Part shown: piece by piece, positions 1-5,074 of the stretch
Numbering within the stretch: position 1 is the first letter of the stretch
Layout: each line of letters opens with the position of its first letter
NCBI GenBank assembly: GCA_947469815.1
Contig: CANIRI010000196.1
Span: 1-5,074 of the forward strand
DNA: 5,074 nucleotides
Source: Comamonadaceae bacterium
Lineage (GTDB): Bacteria > Pseudomonadota > Gammaproteobacteria > Burkholderiales > Burkholderiaceae_C
Reading direction: 5' to 3'
Made by a program: the position numbers and the translations under genes
Notes under the pieces: generated by a model
The model's database searches: none
Told to the model about the DNA's origin: nothing
What the model saw: only the letters and a program-made list of their open reading frames with translations

Positions 1-2
1 AA

Positions 3-755
3 GAAGCCATCGGCATGACCTTCGGCGAAGCCGGTCCTGTGCCCGCACAAGGCCAGATCGCCCAGCAGATCTTCTGGTACACCGCTTTCACCGCCGACAT
101 GATCAAGCCCGGTCTGCCGGTTGTGAACGAAGACGGCACACCAAAATGGCGCATGGCTCCCGGCCCCAACGGCCCGTACTGGAAGCAAGGCATGCAAAAC
201 GGCTACCAGGACGTGGGTTCATGGACTTTCTTTAAAGACCATGACGCCAACAAAGTGGCCGGTGCTTGGCTTTATGCCCAGTTCGTGACCGCCAAGACCA
301 CTTCGCTGAAGAAGACCGTGGTCGGCCTGACGCCTATCCGCGAAAGCGACATCCAGTCCAAAACCATGACGGACATGGCGCCTAAGCTGGGCGGCCTGGT
401 GGAGTTCTACCGCAGCCCGGCCCGTGTGGCCTGGACTCCGACTGGAACCAACGTGCCCGATTACCCCAAGCTGGCCCAGCTCTGGTGGAAAAACGTGGCA
501 GTGGCTGTGACGGGTGAGAAGACCCCGCAAGCCGCCATGGACAACCTGGCTGAGGAAATGGACCAGGTCATGGCCCGTTTGGAGCGCGCTGGAATGGCCA
601 AGTGCCCACCCAAGCTCAACCCCAAGGGTGACCCCAACAAGTACCTGAGTGACAAGGGTGCTCCATGGAAGAAGCTGGCTAACGAGAAGCCGAAGGGTGA
701 AACCATTGCCTATGACACGCTCCTGAATGCGTGGAAAGCCGGCAAGGTTCGCTAA
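3..755 (+). CDS. glpV: ABC transporter periplasmic solute-binding protein, GlpV-like (glycerol/polyol uptake), C-terminal part
   Basis: The reading frame is open from the left edge (first full codon at base 3) to a TAA at 753-755, giving 250 residues of a protein whose N-terminus and signal peptide lie outside the window. Members of this family are about 570 residues long as I recall, so roughly the last 40% is present. The segment looks like the C-terminal lobe of a large periplasmic solute-binding protein: QQIFWYTAFTADM, WRMAPGPNGPYW, GYQDVGSWTFFK, KLGGLVEFYRSP and NVPDYPKLAQLWW are blocks I recall from the GlpV-type binding proteins of glycerol ABC importers (glpSTPQUV of Rhizobium). Its role would be to capture substrate in the periplasm and deliver it to the membrane permeases. 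The glpD gene directly downstream supports glycerol or a related polyol as substrate, but the ligand is inferred. Another sugar or polyol is possible, since annotation pipelines often call such proteins only 'extracellular solute-binding protein'. The internal ATG at base 15 is not a real start. Confidence 0.85.
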   Translation, partial: EAIGMTFGEAGPVPAQGQIAQQIFWYTAFTADMIKPGLPVVNEDGTPKWRMAPGPNGPYWKQGMQNGYQDVGSWTFFKDHDANKVAGAWLYAQFVTAKTTSLKKTVVGLTPIRESDIQSKTMTDMAPKLGGLVEFYRSPARVAWTPTGTNVPDYPKLAQLWWKNVAVAVTGEKTPQAAMDNLAEEMDQVMARLERAGMAKCPPKLNPKGDPNKYLSDKGAPWKKLANEKPKGETIAYDTLLNAWKAGKVR

Positions 756-868
756 GCCCCCCGCCTTGCAGCCGTCTGCAAGGCACCAACCGCGCCACCG
801 TCCGTCCTGGTCTGACCAGCGGGCGGTGGTGCCCCCATTCTTTCGTCGTGCGCGATGTGTGGATAGCC
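756..868 (+). other. glpV-glpD intergenic spacer
   Basis: This 113-base gap separates the solute-binding protein stop from the chosen glpD start. It contains one large hairpin, listed separately. I see no convincing -35/-10 pair. The spacing is compatible with glpD being transcribed together with the transporter genes, with the hairpin modulating how much transcript continues. Confidence 0.5.
792..832 (+). terminator. Strong hairpin between glpV and glpD; terminator, attenuator or mRNA-stabilising element
   Basis: Bases 792-804 pair with 820-832 as a 13-bp stem with two G-T wobbles. After a two-base bulge (805-806), bases 807-811 pair with 815-819 around a three-base loop at 812-814. The stem is very GC-rich. 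The downstream tract CCCCATTCTTTCG (833-845) has only scattered Ts, so it is not a textbook intrinsic terminator. Partial termination, or protection of the abundant binding-protein mRNA from 3' decay, are alternatives. The structure is seen in the sequence; the function is inferred. Confidence 0.5.
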
Positions 869-2443
869 ATGTTCGAAAACGCCAGCCCCCTGCCAACCGT
901 TCGAGAGCACGCGCTCGCGCAATTGCGCCAGCCGCATGTCTACGACATGGCGATCGTGGGCGGCGGTGCCACCGGCTTGGGCCTGGCGCTGGACGCCGCG
1001 CAGCGCGGCCTGTCGGTTGTGCTGGTCGACTCCCACGATTTCGCGCAAGGCACGTCGTCGCGCTCGACCAAGCTGCTTCACGGCGGGGTCCGCTACATGG
1101 CCCAGGGCAATATCGGCCTGGTGCGCGAAGCATTGCGCGAACGCACCACCGTCTTGCACATTGCGCCGGGCCTGGCCCATCCATTGGCTTTTGTGATTCC
1201 TGCCACCCGCTGGTGGGAGCGCGCTTTTTATGGCGCCGGCCTCACGCTGTACGACTGGCTGGCCGGTAGCGCCGGGTTAGGCGCTACCCGCATCTTGAAC
1301 GCCGCGCAGACCCGGCAATTGCTTCCAGCGGCACGGGCTGCCGGACTGCGAGGTGGCGTTTTGTACTGGGATGCGCAGTTTGATGACGCGCGGCTGGCGA
1401 TTGCGCTGGCGCGCACGGCCGCGGCCCATGGCGCGCTGCTGGTCAATTACTGCGCCGCCAAAGAATTGCTGATCGAGGGCGGCAAAGTCGCGGGACTGCG
1501 CTGCGAAGACAGTTTCAGTGGCGAGGGTTTGACGCTGCGCGCCCGCTGCGTGGTCAACGCCACCGGCGTCTGGGTAGACCAGCTCCGTGGCCAGGAACAA
1601 GCAGCCTGTGGCCCGCCCGCCGTGGGCAAGCCCGCGGATTTACCCCCGCTGGTCGCCCCGAGCCAAGGCATCCATATCGTGGTGGACGCGCGCTTTCTCG
1701 GCTCGGACACCGCGCTGATGGTGCCCAAGACCTCGGACGGCCGGGTGCTTTTTGCGGTGCCGTGGCTGGGCAAAGTGATCCTGGGTACCACCGACACGCC
1801 GCGCGAGCAGATTGAGCGTGAACCCATGGCTTTGCACGAAGAGGTGGATTTCATACTGCGCGAGGCCGCCAAATTCCTGGCCGTGGCGCCCACCCGCGCC
1901 GATATCCGCAGCCTGTGGGTCGGATTGCGCCCGCTGGTCCGCCCCCATAGCGCCAACGGCAGCTCGGCTAGTGGCCAGACCCAAAAAATCAGCCGTGAAC
2001 ACACCATCTTGGTCGGACCGGGCGGCATGGTGACGGTCACCGGCGGCAAATGGACGACCTACCGCGCCATGGCGCAGGACGTGCTGCAGGTGTGCTCCGG
2101 CCATGGCCTGGTGCCCCCACTGCCACCCTGCCAGTCCGCGCAGACGGTGCTACTGGACGGACCCGCCGCCGCTCAGCCGCCGCCAAATGGGATTGAAACG
2201 GCGCCAGATGACGCCTGGGCGGGCGGGTTGACCCCCCACCAAGTTCGCTTTGCGGTGGAGCATGAATACGCCTGCACGGTGGAAGATGTGCTGGCGCGCC
2301 GCAGCCGCCTGCTCTTTTTGGATGCCGCAGCGGCACGCGACGCTGCACCTTTTGTTGCATCGGTGATGCAGAGTTGCGGTGTTGCCGACCCGAGGCCGCA
2401 GGAATTGACCGCCCTGGCCGCCAAATATTTGCAAATTCCTTGA
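869..2443 (+). CDS. glpD: Aerobic glycerol-3-phosphate dehydrogenase (FAD, quinone-linked)
   Basis: The product (524 residues) oxidises sn-glycerol-3-phosphate to dihydroxyacetone phosphate and passes electrons through FAD to membrane quinone; the family acts at the inner face of the cytoplasmic membrane. Visible motifs are the Rossmann FAD fingerprint IVGGGATG at about residues 29-36, ending in the acidic VLVD at 51-54; TSSRSTKLLHGGVRY at 62-76, the GlpD family signature region; CVVNATGVWVD in the middle; GTTDT at 306-310; WVGLRP at 350-355, whose Arg matches a substrate-contacting position in E. coli GlpD; and TGGKWTTYR at 391-399, closing the FAD site. A C-terminal DAO_C-like helical domain spans about 452-510. 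E. coli GlpD is 501 residues. I chose ATG 869 because it leaves only about 25 residues before the FAD strand; a weak GGA lies five bases upstream, and in-frame GTGs at 848 and 857 are possible. The frame stays open back to 731, but that part overlaps the upstream gene and is not GlpD-like. Confidence 0.95.
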   Translation: MFENASPLPTVREHALAQLRQPHVYDMAIVGGGATGLGLALDAAQRGLSVVLVDSHDFAQGTSSRSTKLLHGGVRYMAQGNIGLVREALRERTTVLHIAPGLAHPLAFVIPATRWWERAFYGAGLTLYDWLAGSAGLGATRILNAAQTRQLLPAARAAGLRGGVLYWDAQFDDARLAIALARTAAAHGALLVNYCAAKELLIEGGKVAGLRCEDSFSGEGLTLRARCVVNATGVWVDQLRGQEQAACGPPAVGKPADLPPLVAPSQGIHIVVDARFLGSDTALMVPKTSDGRVLFAVPWLGKVILGTTDTPREQIEREPMALHEEVDFILREAAKFLAVAPTRADIRSLWVGLRPLVRPHSANGSSASGQTQKISREHTILVGPGGMVTVTGGKWTTYRAMAQDVLQVCSGHGLVPPLPPCQSAQTVLLDGPAAAQPPPNGIETAPDDAWAGGLTPHQVRFAVEHEYACTVEDVLARRSRLLFLDAAAARDAAPFVASVMQSCGVADPRPQELTALAAKYLQIP

Positions 2444-2446
2444 CGC

Positions 2447-2469
2447 GACCCCGTAAAGCGGGGGTTTGT
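2447..2469 (+). terminator. Short terminator-like hairpin just after glpD
   Basis: CCCCG at 2449-2453 pairs with CGGGG at 2459-2463 around the loop TAAAG. It is followed by GTTTGT, a short and imperfect T tract. It starts five bases after the glpD stop, the usual place for an intrinsic terminator. The five-bp stem and three-T run make it weak, so some read-through into the ribosomal operon is plausible. Confidence 0.5.
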
Positions 2470-2497
2470 CATGCATAATCGCGGGCTTCGCTAGAAT
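2466..2497 (+). promoter_or_regulatory. Candidate sigma-70-type promoter region for the spc operon
   Basis: There are two overlapping possibilities. First, CATAAT at 2474-2479, preceded by TG, could be a -10; five of its six bases match TATAAT, but the expected -35 position (near 2451) falls in the glpD terminator and matches poorly. Second, TAGAAT at 2492-2497 is a -10 candidate, with TTGTCA at 2466-2471 as a -35, but the 20-base spacing is longer than the ideal 17. A promoter is expected here because a ribosomal-protein operon begins downstream and E. coli also has one immediately before rplN. Which hexamers are used cannot be decided from the sequence. Confidence 0.4.
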
Positions 2498-2509
2498 TCT
2501 TTGGCGAAG
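2486..2509 (+). promoter_or_regulatory. Leader hairpin 1 upstream of rplN
   Basis: CTTCGC at 2486-2491 is the inverse complement of GCGAAG at 2504-2509, with a 12-base loop that contains the palindrome AGAATTCT (2493-2500). It overlaps the second -10 candidate, so it may be a DNA-level inverted repeat at the promoter, or an RNA hairpin if transcription starts near 2486. Function unknown. Confidence 0.3.
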
Positions 2510-2542
2510 TATCTGCCCAAATGGCTGTGATGTGAGTGGTTC

Positions 2543-2614
2543 ATGTCGCAGGCAGCGGGCCCAAGACTGATCGCAGGTGTTGTACCTGCGGTGCAAGTTG
2601 GGAAAACGAAATGA
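2543..2614 (+). other. Possible 23-codon leader ORF overlapping the rplN start
   Basis: ATG at 2543 opens a 23-codon frame (beginning MSQAAGPRL, ending QVGKTK) whose TGA at 2612-2614 overlaps the rplN start as ATGA. A weak GAG lies six bases upstream. This geometry would allow translational coupling to rplN, and ribosomes crossing it would open leader hairpin 2. The peptide resembles nothing I know, and a chance ORF of this length is common in high-GC DNA. Confidence 0.2.
2570..2592 (+). promoter_or_regulatory. Leader hairpin 2, just before the rplN ribosome-binding site
   Basis: CGCAGGT at 2572-2578 pairs perfectly with ACCTGCG at 2584-2590 around the loop GTTGT. The stem extends by T-G and A-T pairs to 2570/2592, giving nine pairs. 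It ends seven bases before the weak Shine-Dalgarno GGGA (2600-2603) of rplN. That position suits control of translation initiation or transcript protection. It has no T tract and is not a terminator. Confidence 0.45.
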
Positions 2615-2979
2615 TCCAGACTGAATCTCGGTTAGAAGTCGCCGATAACACCGGCGCGAAGTCCGTCCTTTGTATCAAGGTGCTGGGCGGCTCTAGGCGC
2701 CGCTACGCCACTGTGGGCGACATCATCAAAGTCAGCATCAAGGAAGCTGCGCCGCGTGGACGCGTCAAAAAAGGCGAGGTCTACAGCGCTGTTGTGGTGC
2801 GTACCGCCAAGGGCATCCGTCGCAGCGACGGCTCCCTGGTGAAGTTTGACGGCAACGCAGCAGTGCTGCTAAACGCCAAGTTGGAGCCCATCGGCACCCG
2901 TATTTTCGGACCCGTGACGCGCGAGTTGCGCACGGAAAAGTTCATGAAAATCGTGTCCCTGGCGCCTGAAGTGCTGTAA
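2611..2979 (+). CDS. rplN: 50S ribosomal protein L14
   Basis: The product is 122 residues, close to the family's usual length. L14 is a five-stranded beta-barrel protein of the large subunit that binds 23S rRNA and contacts the small subunit at an intersubunit bridge. The whole protein reads as L14: [17 protein letters not shown] at the start, then [15 protein letters not shown], the family signature beginning [12 protein letters not shown] (about residues 60-87), and the terminal [13 protein letters not shown]. The start at 2611 gives the conserved MIQ N-terminus; its ribosome-binding site (GGGA, seven bases upstream) is weak compared with the other genes here, which may leave initiation sensitive to the leader. 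It is the first gene of the spc operon, as in E. coli, followed nine bases later by rplX. Confidence 0.98.
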   Translation: MIQTESRLEVADNTGAKSVLCIKVLGGSRRRYATVGDIIKVSIKEAAPRGRVKKGEVYSAVVVRTAKGIRRSDGSLVKFDGNAAVLLNAKLEPIGTRIFGPVTRELRTEKFMKIVSLAPEVL

Positions 2980-2988
2980 GGAAAAGCC

Positions 2989-3309
2989 ATGAACAAAATT
3001 CGTACAGGCGACCAGATCATCGTGATCGCTGGTCGTGACAAAGGCAAGCGCGGCGTAGTCAGTTCCCGCAAGGATGACTCGCATGTGCTGGTAGACGGTG
3101 TGAATCTGGTCAAGAAGCACACCAAACCCAATCCCATGAAGGGCGTGAGCGGCGGCATTGTTGAGAAGACCATGCCAATCCACCAGTCCAATGTGGCAAT
3201 TTTCAACGCGACTACCGGCAAAGCCGATCGCGTGGGCATCAAATCCCTGGCCGATGGCAAGCGCGTGCGCGTGTACAAGTCCAGCGGCGAAGAAATCAAG
3301 GTGGCATGA
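2989..3309 (+). CDS. rplX: 50S ribosomal protein L24
   Basis: The product is 106 residues, close to the E. coli length. L24 is an assembly-initiating protein that binds the 5' domain of 23S rRNA and lies near the peptide tunnel exit. A KOW motif is clear near the N-terminus ([16 protein letters not shown], residues 7-22), followed by [15 protein letters not shown] and the [16 protein letters not shown] block typical of bacterial L24. AAGGA at 2978-2982, overlapping the rplN stop, sits six bases before the ATG. The gene is followed one base later by rplE, so the two are probably translationally coupled. Confidence 0.98.
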   Translation: MNKIRTGDQIIVIAGRDKGKRGVVSSRKDDSHVLVDGVNLVKKHTKPNPMKGVSGGIVEKTMPIHQSNVAIFNATTGKADRVGIKSLADGKRVRVYKSSGEEIKVA

Positions 3310-3310
3310 G

Positions 3311-3850
3311 ATGGCACGCTTACAACAACACTTCCGCGAAAAAGTAGCCCCTGAGCTGATGGCCAAATTCGGCTACACATCGCCCATGCAGGTGCCGCGC
3401 ATCACCAAGATCACACTCAATATGGGTGTGAGCGAGGCGGTTGCCGACAAGAAGATCATGGAAAACGCCGTCTCTGACTTGACCAAGATTGCCGGCCAAA
3501 AGCCCGTCGTCACCAAGTCGAAAAAAGCGATCGCCGGTTTCAAGATCCGCGAAGGCCAGGCGATTGGTTGCATGGTCACGCTGCGCGGCTTGCGCATGTA
3601 TGAGTTCCTGGATCGCTTTGTGACGGTTGCGCTGCCCCGCGTGCGTGACTTCCGCGGCATCTCCGGACGCGCTTTCGACGGCCGTGGCAACTACAACATC
3701 GGCGTGAAAGAGCAAATCATCTTCCCTGAAATCGAGTACGACAAGGTCGACGCCCTGCGCGGACTCAATATCAGCATCACCACCACCGCAAAGTCGGACG
3801 ACGAGTGCAAAGCGCTCCTGGCCGGTTTCCGCTTCCCGTTCAAGAACTGA
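3311..3850 (+). CDS. rplE: 50S ribosomal protein L5
   Basis: The product is 179 residues, matching E. coli. L5 binds 5S rRNA in the central protuberance and contacts the P-site tRNA and S13. Diagnostic stretches are [16 protein letters not shown] (residues 28-43), the family signature [17 protein letters not shown] (57-73), [15 protein letters not shown] (79-93), and the C-terminal [18 protein letters not shown] and [12 protein letters not shown]. The start lies one base after the rplX TGA, and its Shine-Dalgarno AAGGTGG (3298-3304) is inside the rplX coding end. In E. coli, S8 represses the spc operon by binding mRNA at the start of this gene. I could not recognise an S8 site here by eye. 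Confidence 0.98.
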   Translation: MARLQQHFREKVAPELMAKFGYTSPMQVPRITKITLNMGVSEAVADKKIMENAVSDLTKIAGQKPVVTKSKKAIAGFKIREGQAIGCMVTLRGLRMYEFLDRFVTVALPRVRDFRGISGRAFDGRGNYNIGVKEQIIFPEIEYDKVDALRGLNISITTTAKSDDECKALLAGFRFPFKN

Positions 3851-3858
3851 GGTCCACG

Positions 3859-4164
3859 ATGGCAAAAATGGCTTTGATTGAGCGCGAACTCAAGCGCGAC
3901 AAACTGGTTGCCAAGTATGCAAAGAAGCATGCGGAGCTGAAGGCGATTGCGGGCGATGCCAAGCGCAGCGACGAAGAGCGTATGCAGGCGCGTTTTGCGC
4001 TGCAAAAACTCCCGCGCAATGCCAATCCGACGCGCCAACGCAACCGTTGCGCGATCACCGGTCGTCCACGCGGCACCTTCCAACAATTCGGCCTGGCTCG
4101 CGCCAAGATTCGCGAGATGGCGTTTGCAGGGGAAATCCCCGGCATCGTCAAAGCCAGCTGGTAA
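3859..4164 (+). CDS. rpsN: 30S ribosomal protein S14, zinc-independent long form
   Basis: The product is 101 residues, identical in length to E. coli S14. S14 is a late-assembling protein of the small-subunit head. The N-terminal helical region ([16 protein letters not shown]) and the conserved [16 protein letters not shown] (residues 59-74) with [10 protein letters not shown] identify it, as does the [11 protein letters not shown] end. Only one Cys (C64) is present and the CxxC pairs of the short zinc-binding form are missing, so this is the C-minus type that does not depend on zinc. GAGG at 3849-3852, overlapping the rplE stop, lies six bases before the ATG. Confidence 0.97.
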   Translation: MAKMALIERELKRDKLVAKYAKKHAELKAIAGDAKRSDEERMQARFALQKLPRNANPTRQRNRCAITGRPRGTFQQFGLARAKIREMAFAGEIPGIVKASW

Positions 4165-4182
4165 GCCGCAGGAGTATTTGAT

Positions 4183-4578
4183 ATGAGCATGAGTGATCCC
4201 ATTGCTGACCTGCTGACGCGCATTCGCAATGCGCAGATGGTCGCCAAGACAACTGTCTCGGTGCCTTCTTCCAAGGTCAAAGTCGCCATCGTCCAAGTCC
4301 TGAAGGACGAGGGCTATATCGATTCCTTCAAGGTAACCGGCGAGGCTGGTAAGGCCGAGTTGGAAATTGCCCTGAAATACTACGCCGGGCGCCCTGTGAT
4401 AGAGCGCATTGAGCGCGTGAGCCGCCCCGGACTGCGTGTGTACCGCGGCGCCGGCGCCATCCCCACCGTGCAAAACGGTTTGGGCGTGGCCATCGTGACC
4501 ACCCCCCAGGGCGTGATGACCGACCGCAAAGCCCGCGCCAACGGCGTCGGTGGCGAAGTCCTGTGCGTCGTCGCATAA
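4183..4578 (+). CDS. rpsH: 30S ribosomal protein S8
   Basis: The product is 131 residues. S8 is a primary 16S rRNA binder of the central domain and, in E. coli, the autogenous translational repressor of the spc operon. The protein follows E. coli S8 from end to end: [45 protein letters not shown] (residues 79-88), and the family signature [19 protein letters not shown] (99-117). The ribosome-binding site AGGAG at 4170-4174, eight bases before the ATG, favours the start at 4183 over the in-frame ATG at 4189, and E. coli also begins MSM. The 18-base gap after rpsN and the 21-base gap to rplF show no sign of a terminator. Confidence 0.98.
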   Translation: MSMSDPIADLLTRIRNAQMVAKTTVSVPSSKVKVAIVQVLKDEGYIDSFKVTGEAGKAELEIALKYYAGRPVIERIERVSRPGLRVYRGAGAIPTVQNGLGVAIVTTPQGVMTDRKARANGVGGEVLCVVA

Positions 4579-4599
4579 ATCTGCTGAGAGGAACTCACC

Positions 4600-5074
4600 A
4601 TGTCTCGCGTAGGTAAATTACCCGTCCTCATCCCTGCAGGGGTTGAAGTGGCGATGAAAGACGACCAGATCAGTGTGAAGGCTTCTGCCAACGTGCTGCA
4701 CCTGAGCCGCAATGCACTGGTCAACGTGGTCAATGAAGGTGGCAAGCTCAACTTCACGCCAGCCAATGAATCGCGTGAAGCGAATGCCATGACCGGCACC
4801 ATGCGCCAGTTGGTGAACAACATGGTGGTCGGTGTGACCAAGGGCTTCGAGAAGAAGCTCACCCTGTTGGGCGTGGGCTACAAAGCCCAGGCCACCGGCA
4901 GCAAGCTCAATTTGGTGGTGGGCTACTCGCACCCCGTGAATATCGACATGCCTGTCGGAATCACGGTGGCGACACCGACCCCGACCGAAATCGTCATCAA
5001 AGGTGCTGACCGCCAGCGCGTGGGGCAAATTGCTGCCGAAATCCGCGACGTGCGTCCTCCCGAGCCCTACAAAG
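4600..5074 (+). CDS. rplF: 50S ribosomal protein L6, truncated by the window edge
   Basis: The frame opens at ATG 4600 with the strong Shine-Dalgarno GAGAGGA (4586-4592) seven bases upstream and remains open to the right edge, giving 158 residues of a protein usually about 177 long. L6 sits at the base of the L7/L12 stalk and contacts the sarcin-ricin loop region of 23S rRNA. The match is clear from the MSRVGKLPV start, VIPAGV-like [39 protein letters not shown], and the C-terminal signature block [15 protein letters not shown] with RPPEPYK (residues 135-158). The internal duplication of two similar alpha/beta domains typical of L6 is consistent with the layout. About 20 residues, and rplR by the usual order, should follow outside the window. 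Confidence 0.97.
   Translation, partial: MSRVGKLPVLIPAGVEVAMKDDQISVKASANVLHLSRNALVNVVNEGGKLNFTPANESREANAMTGTMRQLVNNMVVGVTKGFEKKLTLLGVGYKAQATGSKLNLVVGYSHPVNIDMPVGITVATPTPTEIVIKGADRQRVGQIAAEIRDVRPPEPYK

Larger units (their letters stand above)
2444..2610 (+). other. Non-coding junction between glpD and the spc operon
   Basis: These 167 bases hold the glpD terminator candidate, promoter-like elements, and a leader of about 105-125 bases with two hairpins before rplN. No conserved protein is encoded. A frame that runs into rplN without a stop from 2536 gives a Cys- and Arg-rich segment unlike L14, so it is not treated as coding. Confidence 0.6.

Noticed and set aside
731..868. Upstream extension of glpD to ATG 731
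   Set aside because: The extra 46 residues overlap the end of the upstream gene, cover the intergenic hairpin and do not resemble GlpD.
219..1184. Long minus-strand open frame of 321 codons opposite glpV and glpD
   Set aside because: It is Arg/Ala/Gly-rich, resembles no family, and lies opposite two well-supported genes; high-GC codon bias produces such antisense frames.
2493..2500. Palindrome AGAATTCT as an operator
   Set aside because: It is an eight-base palindrome in a hairpin loop, too short to assign to a regulator.
2536..2610. N-terminal extension of L14 from GTG 2536
   Set aside because: It would add 25 Cys/Arg-rich residues before the conserved MIQTE start; L14 at 122 residues is already full length.
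3158..3310. N-terminal extension of L5 into rplX
   Set aside because: That part is the rplX coding region read in another frame; ATG 3311 gives the conserved MARLQQ start and a good ribosome-binding site.
3280..3340. S8-binding regulatory site at the rplX/rplE boundary as in E. coli spc
   Set aside because: I could not build a convincing stem with the S8 recognition core by eye, so it is not listed; a covariance-model search would decide.
3691..4473. Minus-strand open frame of 260 codons across rplE, rpsN and rpsH
   Set aside because: It spans three conserved ribosomal-protein genes and their gaps on the opposite strand, and has no recognisable domain.

Overview
The window most likely comes from a betaproteobacterium of the order Burkholderiales, with Comamonadaceae the best guess. 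The evidence is the high-GC coding style, the class of glycerol-type ABC solute-binding protein at the left edge, and ribosomal proteins of proteobacterial length and sequence, including a 101-residue zinc-free S14. This placement rests on recalled family resemblance, not a search. All seven recognised genes lie on the + strand.

Left part (1-2443) is a glycerol / glycerol-3-phosphate module. It begins with the C-terminal 250 residues of a periplasmic ABC transporter solute-binding protein resembling GlpV of the glpSTPQUV glycerol importer. After a 113-base gap holding a strong hairpin comes a complete FAD-dependent glycerol-3-phosphate dehydrogenase (glpD). Together they suggest uptake of glycerol (or a related polyol) and its entry into central metabolism: after phosphorylation, GlpD oxidises glycerol-3-phosphate to dihydroxyacetone phosphate and passes electrons to the quinone pool.

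Junction (2444-2610) is a 167-base non-coding stretch. It holds a short terminator-like hairpin directly after glpD, promoter-like elements, a long leader with two hairpins, and a possible 23-codon leader ORF whose stop overlaps the rplN start.

Right part (2611-5074) is the start of the spc ribosomal-protein operon in the canonical order rplN-rplX-rplE-rpsN-rpsH-rplF (L14, L24, L5, S14, S8, L6). Genes are 1-21 bases apart, most have a good Shine-Dalgarno sequence, and L6 runs off the right edge. In many bacteria the S10 operon (ending rpmC-rpsQ) sits immediately upstream of rplN; here glycerol catabolism genes occupy that place, so the spc operon is detached from S10 and must be driven from the junction or by read-through from glpD.

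I do not see an undescribed system, mobile element, CRISPR array or RNA gene. The parts worth a second look are the glpD/rplN junction and its leader, and the hairpin between glpV and glpD.
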